From contig NZ_LT629689.1 in NCBI RefSeq assembly GCF_900102035.1, positions 2,960,001-3,024,000 of the forward strand: a DNA stretch of 64,000 bases, in the 5' to 3' direction. The position numbers and the translations under genes were made by a program. The notes below the pieces were generated by a model. It did no database searches, was not told the DNA's origin, and worked only from the letters and a program-made list of their open reading frames with translations. Shown piece by piece: positions 18,394-28,308 of the stretch (position 1 is its first letter; each line of letters opens with the position of its first letter). The DNA is from Pseudomonas extremaustralis. Lineage in GTDB: Bacteria > Pseudomonadota > Gammaproteobacteria > Pseudomonadales > Pseudomonadaceae.

Positions 18394-18789
18394 ATGCCCA
18401 GTTACTCCCTTCGCATCCTGTTGGTGGAGGACCATCCCTTTCAACTGCTCGCCACCCAGTGCCTGCTCAGGAGCTTCGGTTTCGAGCGACTGACCCCGGC
18501 CGAAAACGCCGAGCAGGCGATCCGCTTGATGACCCTGGCCGAAGCGCCTTTCGACATCATCCTGTGCGACCAGTGCCTGCCAGACCTGCCAGGGATTGAA
18601 TTGATTGAAATCGCCAGCCGCCGACGCTTTATCACCGGCGCCATCCTGCTCAGCGGGCTCCCCGAAGCAGAACTGTACACACTACAAACCCAGGCACTGG
18701 AACGCGGCCTGCCCCTGCTCGGTTACTTGTCGAAACCTTTGAACAAGGATGAGCTTGCCGGCTTGACCCACTTATTCCATGCCTCATGA
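18394..18789 (+). CDS. Stand-alone receiver-domain protein related to the RocR receiver
   Basis: 131 aa, a single CheY-like REC domain. The acidic pair is in ILLVEDHPFQ, the phosphoacceptor is D59 in ILCDQCLPD, the Ser switch is in ILLSGLPEAE, and the Lys is in GYLSKPLN. The VEDHPFQLLA opening and the LGYLSKPLNKDEL end resemble the receiver of RocR (SadR) of P. aeruginosa, but the EAL output domain is missing and no remnant follows. It lies 256 bases before a NarL-type regulator and a BvgS-like kinase. A start at 18373 or GTG 18382 is also possible. A role as a phosphate sink or competing receiver is inference. Confidence 0.85.
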   Translation: MPSYSLRILLVEDHPFQLLATQCLLRSFGFERLTPAENAEQAIRLMTLAEAPFDIILCDQCLPDLPGIELIEIASRRRFITGAILLSGLPEAELYTLQTQALERGLPLLGYLSKPLNKDELAGLTHLFHAS

Positions 18790-19045
18790 ATGTAGGACTT
18801 CAAACATATAAACCCGTCGAAAAGTTTCCGCATAACGCCCATTGAATCCCTGATTTCACGATTCAGCGTGCACGGCAGCGAAACGCTGACCTCTCGTGTC
18901 ACAAAGCCTAACCAACTGGTAGGCCTTTACCTTTTTTAATGTAGGAATTTTCCTGTTTTATATCTACTCCCCCTTGGGTTCATGCTCCCCCCTAAGCTTC
19001 TGAGCTAATGTGCCCGCTTTATTTGCACTTGCATGGAATATGATC

Positions 19046-19672
19046 ATGAACACCGTTTTTATTATTGATGACCATCCGGTTATAAGACTTGCTATCCGAA
19101 TGTTGCTGGAACACGAAGGTTATGAAGTGGTGGGCGAAACGGATAACGGCTGCGACGCCATACAAATGGTCCGCGAATGCCTGCCGGACCTCATCATTCT
19201 GGATATCAGCATTCCAAAACTCGACGGCCTCGAAGTGCTTTGCCGATTCAACGCCATGAATACCTCGATGAAAACCCTCGTCCTGACGGCCCAATCCCCC
19301 ACCCTGTTCGCCACACGCTGCATGCGATCGGGTGCCGATGGCTACGTGTGCAAGGAAGGCGACCTGAGCGAGCTGCTGAGCGCCATCCGCGCCGTGCTGT
19401 CGGGCTACAACTATTTCCCCAGCCAGGCCTTGAATGCCAGCGGCGTGGACAACGTGGATTCCAAGGAGCTTGAACTGTTCAAGGCCGTCAATGATCGCGA
19501 GTTGATGGTATTGCAACTTTTTGCACAAGGTCGCACTAACAAGGAAATCGCCAAAGGCATGTTCCTGAGTAATAAAACTGTAAGCACCTATAAAAAGAGG
19601 CTGATGCAAAAACTTCAAGCCAAGTCCTTGGTAGAACTTATCGAGATGGCAAAACGAAACGCGCTAGTGTGA
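19046..19672 (+). CDS. LuxR/NarL-type response regulator (BvgA/RocA-like)
   Basis: 208 aa. The receiver domain (FIIDDHPVIRLAIRMLL; phosphoacceptor D53 in IILDISIPKLDG; Lys in CKEGD) is followed by a LuxR helix-turn-helix at about residues 145-205 (LMVLQLFAQGRTNKEIAKGMFLSNKTVSTYKKRLMQKL in family position). The start is the ATG with GGAA 7 bases upstream. Its stop overlaps the GTG start of the following kinase by 4 bases, so it is very likely that kinase's cognate regulator. Confidence 0.92.
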   Translation: MNTVFIIDDHPVIRLAIRMLLEHEGYEVVGETDNGCDAIQMVRECLPDLIILDISIPKLDGLEVLCRFNAMNTSMKTLVLTAQSPTLFATRCMRSGADGYVCKEGDLSELLSAIRAVLSGYNYFPSQALNASGVDNVDSKELELFKAVNDRELMVLQLFAQGRTNKEIAKGMFLSNKTVSTYKKRLMQKLQAKSLVELIEMAKRNALV

Positions 19673-22600
19673 GAAAGCGGATGCCCAGATGTATAAAGGA
19701 CTATCTGATTATATTGAGTGCCGGTTTGTGCTTCAGCACCGCAGTGCCTGCCATACCGCCGTCGGGCGCGGGACATTTCAACTTATTGAGTCGCGCAAGC
19801 TCCGTACAACTGGAAAGCCAACTGAGCAAGGTCCAGCGCCAGTGGCTGCAGAACAGACGCGAACTGGTGCTGGGCACGGCGTTCCCGGACTATCCTCCCT
19901 TCGACCTCACTTCCAGTGGCCGTGACTATGAAGGACTCACCGCCGACTACGCCGGCCTGCTGTCCAAGGCGCTGGCCTTGCCCGTCAAGGTGTTGCGCTA
20001 CCCGTCGCGGGAGGCCGCGATCCGTGCCCTTGAAGCGGGGGATATCGATTTGCTCGGTTCCTCCAACGGCTTCGAAGCGGCAAACCTCAATCTCATTCTG
20101 TCGGAGCCCTACGCCGTGGACCGGCCGGTGCTGGTCACCCGCGAAGGCGAAACCCGCAGCCTGAGCGATGGCCTGGCCGGGATGCGCCTGGCACTGGTCT
20201 ATCATTACCTGCCGCTGGGCGAGGTCGAGAAGCTGTACCCAGAGGCGATCATCCGCGCTTATCCCTCTTATCAAAATGCGCTGAATGCCGTGGCATTCGA
20301 CCAGGCCGACGTGTTTCTCGGCGATACCATTTCCACCCATTACATGATCAACAAGGGCTACCTGAAAAACATCCGCATGGCCAACTTCGGCAAACACGAG
20401 GCCTATGGCTTCAGCTTTGCGATGCGCCAGCACGACCACACGTTGTTAAGTATCGTCGACGCCGTACTGAGAGCCGTGCCCACCAACGAGCGGGAAGCAA
20501 TCGCCAAGCGCTGGAGTGCCGGCAGCGATATCCTGCTGACCGACCAGAAACTGCAACTGACCCTGCGCGAAGAGCGTTGGCTCAAAGACAATCCGGTGGT
20601 CAAGGTGATCGTGAATCCCACCTTTGCGCCGCTGACATTCTTCGACGCCGATGGCAACTTTCGGGGCGTCACCGCCGACCTGCTGGAGTTGATTCGCTTG
20701 CGCACCGGCCTGCGCTTCGAGATCCAGAGAGGGCGTGATGTGAACGCAATGATCGACCAGGTCGAAGCCGGCAAAGCGGACATCATCGGTGCCATCATCC
20801 CCAGTGCCGAGCGGGAAGCCCAACTGGACTTCAGCCGCCCCTACCTGGAGAACTCCTATGTAATGTTGACCCACAAGGAGAGTCTCGCCCCCATCGGCCT
20901 TGAGGAAATGGAGGGCAAGCGCCTGGCGGTGACCAGGGGCAGTCCGCTGCAAAAATTCCTGCGCGAAAACTTTCCGAAAATCCAACTGGTTGAAACGGGT
21001 GACACCTTCAAATCGGCCGAACTGCTGTTGCAAGGCCATGTGGAAGGTGCGGTGAATACCTTGGTGGTCGCCAACTATCTGCTGTCGTCGCAAATGTTCC
21101 AGGACAAGCTCCAGATCAGCTTCAGCATTGGCACGATACCTGCCACCTTCGGGCTTGCGACATCGCGCAGCGCCACCGAGCTCAGCTCGATTCTCGACAA
21201 GGCCTTGCTCAGCATCGCCCCGGACGAACTGGGCGTGATCAACAGTCGTTGGCGCGGCTATACCGCCGCCTCCGACAGCTACTGGCGCGACTATCACCAA
21301 CTGATTGCCCGTATCGTCATCGGCACCGGGTTGCTGCTCCTGATCTCCTTGAGCTGGAACGCCTACATGCGTCGCCAGATCAAGCATCGGAAAATGGCCG
21401 AGCGCGCCCTCAATGATCAGTTCGAATTCATGCGCGCACTGGTCAATGAAACCCCGCACCCGATCTACGTCCGTGACCGCAGGGGCCTGCTGCAGACCTG
21501 CAACGACAGCTACCTGCAAGTGTTCGACGTCAAGCGCGAAGACGTGATCGGCAAGAGCGCGATGCAGATCAGTACCGCCCTCGCCGCCGAAGCGGCGCAA
21601 TACCACGCCGACTATCAACGCGTGGTGGCCGAAGGCAACCCACTGATCCTGGACCGCACCCTGCATATCCGTGGGAAAAAACTGACGATCTACCACTGGA
21701 TCCTGCCGTACCGCGACTCTGTCGGTGAGGTCCAGGGCATCATTGGTGGTTGGATCGATATCAGCGAGCGACGCCAGTTATTCGACGAACTTCGTGCGGC
21801 CAAGGAACGCGCCGACGAGGCCAATCGCGCCAAGAGTACGTTCCTGGCCACCATGAGCCACGAAATCCGCACGCCGATGAACGCCGTGATCGGCATGCTG
21901 GAACTGACCCTCAAGCGCGCGGACCAGGGCCACCTCGATCGCCCCGCTATCGAAGTGGCCTACAACTCGGCCAAGGACCTGCTGGAGTTGATCGGCGATA
22001 TCCTCGACATCGCCCGTATCGAATCCGGGCGCCTGAGCCTGGCCCCGGAGCGCGTCAACCTGCGGGAAGTGATCGAGTCGGTGGTGCGCGTATTCGACGG
22101 CCTGGCACGCCAGAAGACCCTGAGCCTGTTGCTGGAATTCAAGCCCGACCTCGACGACACCGAAGTCCTGATCGATCCGCTGCGCTTCAAGCAGGTGCTG
22201 TCCAACCTGGTCAGCAATGCAATCAAGTTCACCGAGCATGGCCAGGTCAAAATAAAGGTCGAGGTGCTGCCCACCCCGCTGCCGCAACAGGTCGAGATGA
22301 AACTGGTGGTGGAAGACACTGGCATCGGTATCAGCCGTGACGATCAGTTGCGCCTGTTCGAACCCTTTGCCCAGGCCGACAACTCCGGTCAACTGGCGCG
22401 GAGCGGCGCTGGCCTGGGCTTGGTAATCTCCCGCAGCCTGTGCGCCATGATGGGTGGCGAGCTGAGCCTGAGCAGCGTGCCCATGGTGGGCACCCAAGTG
22501 CATGTCAACCTGAAGATGACACGCCTGCAGCAAGTGCTGGCCGTGGACGAGCTCAAACCCGAGGCCCCGGTGACCGCGCCCGTACTCAACGTGCTGGTGG

Positions 22601-23316
22601 TGGACGATCACCCGGCCAACCGGCTGTTGATGTGCCAGCAACTGGGCTACCTGGGGCACCAGTTCACCGCCGCCCACAATGGCTCCACCGGCTTCCAGGC
22701 ATGGCGCCAGGAGCACTTCGACCTGGTCATCGCCGACTGCAACATGCCCATCATGAATGGTTATGAGTTGAGTCGTTCGATCCGCGAATACGAACAGCGC
22801 GAGCAACTGACGCCCTGTGTCGTGCTGGGGTTTACCGCCAATGCCCAACCCGAAGAGAAGCTGCGTTGCGCCCAGGCGGGCATGAACGACTGCCTGTTCA
22901 AACCCATCAGCCTCACGGCCCTGGAGCGGCAACTGGCACGGATCAGCCCTCGACCCGCCAGCCTGATTCTGGACCTCGGCAACTTCGAGGCCCTGACCGG
23001 CGGAGACCCGCAGATGAGTCGGCGCCTGCTGGAAGAGTTGTTGAGCAGCAGTCGTCGGGATCGCCAGGAGTTGCTCGCACTGATGGACGCACAAGCCTCG
23101 CGCCAGGACGTCATCGAACAGGCGCACAAGATCAAGGGCGCTGCGCGTATCGTTCAGGCGTGCGCACTGGCGTCTCAGTGCGAAGCCCTCGAACAGGCCT
23201 GTGCGCGGGGTGACGACCGGCCCCAGATCGAAGCCGGTGTAAAAGCCCTGGAAAAGCTGATGCTGGAACTGGAAAGGATGCTGCAAGTGCAGCTTCACAG
23301 GCTGGATGGCCAGTAA
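19669..23316 (+). CDS. BvgS/RocS-like unorthodox hybrid sensor kinase
   Basis: 1215 aa from a GTG that overlaps the regulator stop; an ATG at 19681 would remove 4 residues. Domain order: signal/N-terminal helix, two periplasmic amino-acid-binding (SBP_bac_3-like, Venus flytrap) domains at ~50-290 and ~290-535, a membrane helix at ~545-567, PAS (~580-700), HisKA with phosphoacceptor H731 (ATMSHEIRTPMNA), HATPase (N box SNLVSNAIKF, VEDTGIGIS, GAGLGLVIS), REC with D1023 (IADCNMPIMNG) and HPt with H1153 (QAHKIKGAARI). This is the BvgS/EvgS/RocS1 four-step phosphorelay layout. The ligand is unknown. Confidence 0.94.
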   Translation: MRKRMPRCIKDYLIILSAGLCFSTAVPAIPPSGAGHFNLLSRASSVQLESQLSKVQRQWLQNRRELVLGTAFPDYPPFDLTSSGRDYEGLTADYAGLLSKALALPVKVLRYPSREAAIRALEAGDIDLLGSSNGFEAANLNLILSEPYAVDRPVLVTREGETRSLSDGLAGMRLALVYHYLPLGEVEKLYPEAIIRAYPSYQNALNAVAFDQADVFLGDTISTHYMINKGYLKNIRMANFGKHEAYGFSFAMRQHDHTLLSIVDAVLRAVPTNEREAIAKRWSAGSDILLTDQKLQLTLREERWLKDNPVVKVIVNPTFAPLTFFDADGNFRGVTADLLELIRLRTGLRFEIQRGRDVNAMIDQVEAGKADIIGAIIPSAEREAQLDFSRPYLENSYVMLTHKESLAPIGLEEMEGKRLAVTRGSPLQKFLRENFPKIQLVETGDTFKSAELLLQGHVEGAVNTLVVANYLLSSQMFQDKLQISFSIGTIPATFGLATSRSATELSSILDKALLSIAPDELGVINSRWRGYTAASDSYWRDYHQLIARIVIGTGLLLLISLSWNAYMRRQIKHRKMAERALNDQFEFMRALVNETPHPIYVRDRRGLLQTCNDSYLQVFDVKREDVIGKSAMQISTALAAEAAQYHADYQRVVAEGNPLILDRTLHIRGKKLTIYHWILPYRDSVGEVQGIIGGWIDISERRQLFDELRAAKERADEANRAKSTFLATMSHEIRTPMNAVIGMLELTLKRADQGHLDRPAIEVAYNSAKDLLELIGDILDIARIESGRLSLAPERVNLREVIESVVRVFDGLARQKTLSLLLEFKPDLDDTEVLIDPLRFKQVLSNLVSNAIKFTEHGQVKIKVEVLPTPLPQQVEMKLVVEDTGIGISRDDQLRLFEPFAQADNSGQLARSGAGLGLVISRSLCAMMGGELSLSSVPMVGTQVHVNLKMTRLQQVLAVDELKPEAPVTAPVLNVLVVDDHPANRLLMCQQLGYLGHQFTAAHNGSTGFQAWRQEHFDLVIADCNMPIMNGYELSRSIREYEQREQLTPCVVLGFTANAQPEEKLRCAQAGMNDCLFKPISLTALERQLARISPRPASLILDLGNFEALTGGDPQMSRRLLEELLSSSRRDRQELLALMDAQASRQDVIEQAHKIKGAARIVQACALASQCEALEQACARGDDRPQIEAGVKALEKLMLELERMLQVQLHRLDGQ

Positions 23317-23343
23317 GAGGGCGTGACCCGCCCCCCTGTTGCG

Positions 23344-23826
23344 TCAGCAGTCGGTCAAACGCAGGAAAATCGCCGCAAGCTGTTCGATGCCCGCCTGGTC
23401 CTGCTGGGTAAAGCGGGCCAGCGACGGGCTGTCGAGGTCAAGAACGCCAATCAGTTGGCCGTTCTTGACCAGCGGCACCACCAACTCACTGTTGGACGCG
23501 CTGTCACAGGCGATATGCCCAGGGAACGCGTGCACATCTTCCACTCGCTGGGTCTGGCGTGTCGCCGCAGCGGCACCACATACCCCCCGGCCAAACGGAA
23601 TACGCACACATGCGATCTGCCCCTGGAAAGGGCCCAGCACCAGCTCTTCATTGCGGTTGAGGTAAAAACCCGCCCAGTTCAGGTCATCGAGCTGGTTGAA
23701 CAGAAAAGCGGAAAACTGGGCACTGTTAGCGATGAAATCGCGCTCGTCGGCCAGCAGCGACTCCAACTGCGCGCAGAGCATCGCATAGCCGTCGAGGCCG
23801 GTGCCGGCGTGTTGCAGATCGATCAT
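23344..23826 (-). CDS. msrC: Free methionine-(R)-sulfoxide reductase (GAF type)
   Basis: 160 aa GAF-fold enzyme that reduces free Met-R-sulfoxide. The three catalytic/resolving cysteines C73, C83 and C107 (IACVRIPFGRGVCG and HIACDS) have the same spacing (10 and 24) as Cys84, Cys94 and Cys118 of the E. coli enzyme. The ending SPSLARFTQQDQAGIEQLA is typical. The start MIDLQHAG overlaps the stop of the upstream ATPase gene by 4 bases. Confidence 0.93.
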   Translation of the reverse strand: MIDLQHAGTGLDGYAMLCAQLESLLADERDFIANSAQFSAFLFNQLDDLNWAGFYLNRNEELVLGPFQGQIACVRIPFGRGVCGAAAATRQTQRVEDVHAFPGHIACDSASNSELVVPLVKNGQLIGVLDLDSPSLARFTQQDQAGIEQLAAIFLRLTDC

Positions 23827-24713
23827 GGTTGACGCTCCAGCAATTTGAGGCCCACCCAGTAACGGGCGAATTGATACGCGCAACGACCGTTGCGGTTGCC
23901 GCGCCCGGTGGCCCAGCGTACGGCAAGGATGTCGAGCGCTTCATCGCGCTGCCACTGCAAACCGGCCTTGTTCGCCAGCTCGCCGATCCAGTGCTCCACC
24001 ACATTCAGGAAATGCTCCTGAGTGAACGGGTAGAACGACAGCCATAAGCCGAAACGGTCGGACAAGGCAATCTTGTCCTCCACGGCCTCACTGGGGTGCA
24101 GCTCCCCGTCCACGCGCTTCCAGTTGTCGTTGTCACTCTGGTTTTCCGGTACCAGATGGCGGCGGTTCGACGTGGCATACAGCAACACGTTTTCCGGGGC
24201 CTGCTCCAGGGAACCGTCCAACACACTCTTGAGCACACGGTAATCACCTTCGCCGGCCTCGAATGACAGGTCGTCGCAAAACAGGATGAAGCGTTGCGGC
24301 AACTTGAGCAGTTGTTCGACCACGCGCGGCAGGTCGGCCAGGTGATCGCGTTCGATTTCGATCAGGCGCAAGCCAGCCTTGGCATGCTGGGCGAGCAAGG
24401 CGCGCACCATGGACGACTTGCCGGTACCACGCGAACCCCACAGCAGCGCATGGTTGGCGGGCAGGCCGTCGAGGAATTGTTGGGTGTTGCGCGCCAATGT
24501 TTCACGCTGCGTGTCTACGCCGATCAGGTCAGACAAGCGCATGTCCAGGCTGACCTCCAGCGGCAACAGGAAACCACTGCGGCCTTCGCGCTGCCAACGG
24601 GCGGCCAGGCACTGGCTCCAGTCGATGGCGTGGCGTGGCGTGGGCAACAAGGGCTCAAGGCGCGCGAGGACGGCGTCGGCCCGCTCAAGAAAGGCATTCA
24701 ATCGAGAATCCAC
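23823..24713 (-). CDS. AAA+-type ATPase of the DUF815 family
   Basis: 296 aa. P-loop GSRGTGKSS near residue 95, Walker B-like FILFCDDLSFE, and arginine-rich sensor region ATSNRRHLVPE, all characteristic of the DUF815 ATPases; a C-terminal small helical domain ends with AYQFARYWVGLKLLE. Function in the family is not known. The GTG start (VDSRLNAFLERAD) has AGAGGAA 6 bases upstream, which decides it over a longer frame with ATG at 24809. Coupled by a 4-base overlap to the fRMsr gene. Confidence 0.88.
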   Translation of the reverse strand: MDSRLNAFLERADAVLARLEPLLPTPRHAIDWSQCLAARWQREGRSGFLLPLEVSLDMRLSDLIGVDTQRETLARNTQQFLDGLPANHALLWGSRGTGKSSMVRALLAQHAKAGLRLIEIERDHLADLPRVVEQLLKLPQRFILFCDDLSFEAGEGDYRVLKSVLDGSLEQAPENVLLYATSNRRHLVPENQSDNDNWKRVDGELHPSEAVEDKIALSDRFGLWLSFYPFTQEHFLNVVEHWIGELANKAGLQWQRDEALDILAVRWATGRGNRNGRCAYQFARYWVGLKLLERQP

Positions 24714-24876
24714 GATTATTCCTCTGGCAAGTTTTTGCAAAAGATGGCGTATTGGCAACCCTGCGGCGGATCGCACGAGACCGCGTAAACAACGATACAT
24801 GTCGGGCAAGCCAGAGCCGGTGGATGTTCAGCTATGCTTGCCGGGCGAAGGGAAACGTGAAGTGGTTCAACGCTCG

Positions 24877-27186
24877 ATGGATATCAAGTTCGCCCACCGC
24901 TTGTCTTATAAACAAGCCAGATTGACTGTGCTGGTCGGTTTCGTCTTGGGAACCTTGCTCAGCCTGATCCAAATCGGCATTGATTATGCCAGCGAAGACG
25001 CATCCATCAACCGTGAAATTCGCTCGCTGATCGAAATCAGCCATAACCCCGCGTCACGTATCGCCTACAACATAGACGCCGAACTGGCCCAGGAACTGAC
25101 TCTGGGCCTGCTGCACTCCCCTGCAATCATTCACGCCCAGTTGATCGACAACAACGGCCTGGTGCTGGCGGATGTCGACCGGCCACGCAAGGAAAGCACC
25201 TACAGGCCCATCAGCGACTTCCTGTTTGGCGCCAACCGCCAGTTCGAAGACCGGCTGTTTCTGGGGCACATGCCCACCGAATCCCTTGGCATGTTGCGCC
25301 TCGAGGTGGACACCTACGCCTTTGGCAGCCGCTTCCTACGCCGCGCCGAGATAACCCTGCTCAATGGGTTTGTGCGCAGCCTGCTGCTGAGCGGCATCCT
25401 GCTGGGCCTGTTCTACACCATGCTGACCCAACCGCTGGTGCGCATTATTCGTGAATTGAGCAATCGCAAGCAGGCGCGCCTGGACTGTCCGCCCGGGCAC
25501 GAACATGACGAAATCGGCGTACTGGTGAATGTCGCCAACCAGCAATTTGAAAACATGGAGACCGAAATCCAGCAGCGCCGTCATGCCGAGGACCGGCTGA
25601 CCGAATACCTGGGCCAACTGGAAGACATCGTTTCGGCCCGCACCCTTGAGCTCAAGGCCAGTAACCAGCAACTGAGCCAGTCCAACGAAGAACTCGAAGC
25701 CGCGAAGATGACTGCACTGGGCATGGCCCAGGCCCGGGCAGCGTTCCTGGCGAACATGAGCCATGAAATCCGCACCCCGCTCAACGGCCTGCTGGGGATG
25801 ATCGCGCTGTCGCTGGACAGCCCGTTGACCGCCGAGCAACGCCAGCAACTGTCCATCGCCCATGACTCGGGCAAGGTGCTGGTGGAATTGCTCAACGATA
25901 TCCTCGACCTGTCCAAGTTCGACGCCGGCCAGCTCGAGCTTGAGTCGATCCCGTTCGACCTCGGCTCGCTGGTGGAAGACACCGCCAACCTGCTGTCGCA
26001 GAACGCCGCGCCCAGCGTCGAACTGACATGCCTGATCGACCCGCAGTTTCCCGCCCAGGTACTCGGCGACCCGACCCGCGTACGGCAGATCGTCAGCAAT
26101 TTGCTGTCCAACGCCTTGAAGTTCACCCGCTTCGGCAGAGTGGACGTACGCCTGAGCGCCTTGAACGGTAGAGTGCGTATCGAAGTGTGTGATACCGGCA
26201 TCGGTATTGCGCAGGAAGCCCAGGTGAAAATCTTCCAGCCGTTCACCCAGGCTGGTGCGGGTATCACCCGTCAATTCGGCGGCACTGGACTGGGCCTGGC
26301 GCTGACACGCAACCTGTGCGAAGCGATGAAAGGCCGCCTGAGCATCAGTTCGGAAGTCGGCTTTGGCAGCCAATTCTGTGCCGACCTGCCGCTGCCTATG
26401 CATTTACCCGCCACACCACAGCCGCGGCTCAAAGGTGAGGTGATCGCCATCACCAGCGCCGGCAGTGGCCTGACCGAACTGCTCACCACCCTGCTGCCCC
26501 ATTGGGGGCTGACACCACGTTGCTACGGACAAGACGAAGACTTGAGCGGGCAAACCCCAGACCTGGTGATCAGTGATTGCCCGGAATGCCTGTTCCGCTT
26601 GCGCCCCACCATGACCGCGCCGATCCTGCTGGTGACCGCTTACGGCAATTTCATGCCCGGCGAAGAGGTCGCTGCGCTGGCGCCGTTGCAGCAACAGGCA
26701 CGCCCGTTGAGCCGTAATGCGCTGTACCAGATCCTGCAACGCAACTTGCGCAGCGGCGCCCCTCCGATCCTCGACCCTATCCAACTGGACGCCGCGCCCC
26801 TGGCTCACCGCGCGCGCATCCTGCTGGTGGAGGACAACCCGGTCAACCAACTGGTGGCCAAGGGCATGCTGACCAAACTGGGCTGTGAAGTGGTCGTGGC
26901 CGCCCATGGTGGCGAGGCGCTCAAACTCCTGGAAGAACAACGCTTCGATATGGTGTTGATGGACTGCAATATGCCCGTGATGGACGGCTATGAAGCCAGC
27001 CGGCAGATTCGTCGCAGCGGACGTTGGCCGGACCTGCCGATTGTCGCATTGACCGCCAATGCGATGTCCGAAGAGCGCGAGCGATGCCGGGCAGCGGGCA
27101 TGAATGACTACCTGGCCAAACCGTTTCGCCGCGAAGAACTCAGCAGTCTGCTGGATCTGTGGGTGCCAACGACGACAAGCCTTTGA
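24877..27186 (+). CDS. sagS: SagS-like hybrid sensor histidine kinase
   Basis: 769 aa. Membrane helix 1 (~residues 16-36), a ~130-residue periplasmic sensor domain, helix 2 (~165-187), a HAMP-like linker, HisKA with H296 (ANMSHEIRTPLNG), HATPase (SNLLSNALKF, CDTGIGIAQ, GTGLGLAL), and one C-terminal REC with D696 (LMDCNMPVMDG). There is no HPt domain, so phosphate must go to a separate HPt protein. It lies directly before ospR-gpx-msrB, as I recall for SagS (PA2824) of P. aeruginosa, which controls the switch to surface attachment via HptB and BfiS. The assignment rests on domain order and synteny. Its last 47 bases overlap the convergent ospR gene. Confidence 0.87.
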   Translation: MDIKFAHRLSYKQARLTVLVGFVLGTLLSLIQIGIDYASEDASINREIRSLIEISHNPASRIAYNIDAELAQELTLGLLHSPAIIHAQLIDNNGLVLADVDRPRKESTYRPISDFLFGANRQFEDRLFLGHMPTESLGMLRLEVDTYAFGSRFLRRAEITLLNGFVRSLLLSGILLGLFYTMLTQPLVRIIRELSNRKQARLDCPPGHEHDEIGVLVNVANQQFENMETEIQQRRHAEDRLTEYLGQLEDIVSARTLELKASNQQLSQSNEELEAAKMTALGMAQARAAFLANMSHEIRTPLNGLLGMIALSLDSPLTAEQRQQLSIAHDSGKVLVELLNDILDLSKFDAGQLELESIPFDLGSLVEDTANLLSQNAAPSVELTCLIDPQFPAQVLGDPTRVRQIVSNLLSNALKFTRFGRVDVRLSALNGRVRIEVCDTGIGIAQEAQVKIFQPFTQAGAGITRQFGGTGLGLALTRNLCEAMKGRLSISSEVGFGSQFCADLPLPMHLPATPQPRLKGEVIAITSAGSGLTELLTTLLPHWGLTPRCYGQDEDLSGQTPDLVISDCPECLFRLRPTMTAPILLVTAYGNFMPGEEVAALAPLQQQARPLSRNALYQILQRNLRSGAPPILDPIQLDAAPLAHRARILLVEDNPVNQLVAKGMLTKLGCEVVVAAHGGEALKLLEEQRFDMVLMDCNMPVMDGYEASRQIRRSGRWPDLPIVALTANAMSEERERCRAAGMNDYLAKPFRREELSSLLDLWVPTTTSL

Positions 27187-27627
27187 TCTGCCGCAGCAAC
27201 TGGTCCAGGCCGTCACGCAAGGCGTCGGCCTGGTTCAGGTCGATACCGCTGTCGCACAACAACCGGGTCTTGAGGCCATGGGCGTGCTCACGCAGATGCA
27301 CACCGGCTTCGCTGAGACTCAGATGCACTTCGCGCTCGTCCCTGGCACTGCGCTGGCGCCTCACCAGCGCGAGCTGCTCAAGACGCTTGAGCAACGGCGT
27401 CAGCGTGCCCGAGTCGAGCATCAGGCGCTCGCCCAGGGCCTTGACCGTGGGTTGGGCCGGGGCAGCGGCATGCCATTCCCACAGCACCAGCATCACCACG
27501 TATTGCGGGTACGTCAGGCCCAACCGATCCAGCATCGGTTTATAGGCGCGGGTCACGGCCCGTGACGCCGCATAGAGCTTGAAACACAATTGGTCGTCGA
27601 GGGCCAGGGACACGCTGGACAGGTCGG

Positions 27628-27631
<4 letters not shown>
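27140..27631 (-). CDS. ospR: OspR-like MarR-family peroxide sensor/repressor
   Basis: 163 aa winged-helix regulator of the OhrR/OspR branch. Cysteines C16 ([14 protein letters not shown]) and C126 ([10 protein letters not shown]) are 110 residues apart, the same spacing as the redox pair Cys24-Cys134 reported for P. aeruginosa OspR. Helix-turn-helix around [23 protein letters not shown]. It overlaps the end of gpx by 4 bases, so it is co-transcribed with gpx and would control itself through the operator upstream of gpx. The start [13 protein letters not shown] was chosen by that overlap. Confidence 0.9.
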
Positions 27632-28113
<482 letters not shown>

Positions 28114-28147
28114 GACAGTGCCTCTCGAAAGATGGGGACGAAAATAA

Positions 28148-28176
28148 AACATAGCGATCAATTCAATTGCACGCAA
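28148..28176 (-). promoter_or_regulatory. Promoter of the gpx-ospR operon
   Basis: On the minus strand TTGCGT (28176-28171) and TATGTT (28153-28148) are separated by 17 bases, a fair sigma-70 match 35-60 bases upstream of gpx. The OspR-like operator covers the -35 box and the spacer. Confidence 0.6.
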
Positions 28177-28185
28177 TTTAATTGA
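28158..28185 (-). promoter_or_regulatory. OspR/OhrR-type operator palindrome
   Basis: Two 13-base arms (TCAATTCAATTGC and GCAATTTAATTGA) are inverted repeats with one mismatch around an AC centre. The CAATTNAATTG half sites match the classical OhrR-family operator. Its position over the promoter implies repression that is relieved when the regulator is oxidised. Confidence 0.75.
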
Positions 28186-28222
28186 CCCCATTGATAACGC
28201 GCCATCAGCCGATGCCTGCCGC

Positions 28223-28270
28223 TGTGGCGAGGGCGCTTGCTCGCGCTCGACTACGCAACAGTCGTAGGCG
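28223..28270. repeat. Degenerate REP-like element
   Basis: TGTGGCGAGGGCGCTTGCTCGCGCT followed closely by CGACTACG and CGTAGGCG arms. It resembles the GCGAGC-core REP hairpins elsewhere in the window but with imperfect pairing. It lies between the gpx promoter and the msrB stop. Confidence 0.5.
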
Positions 28271-28308
28271 CCAGTGAGCGATTCCCCCCATCACAACGGG
28301 GCGTCTTT

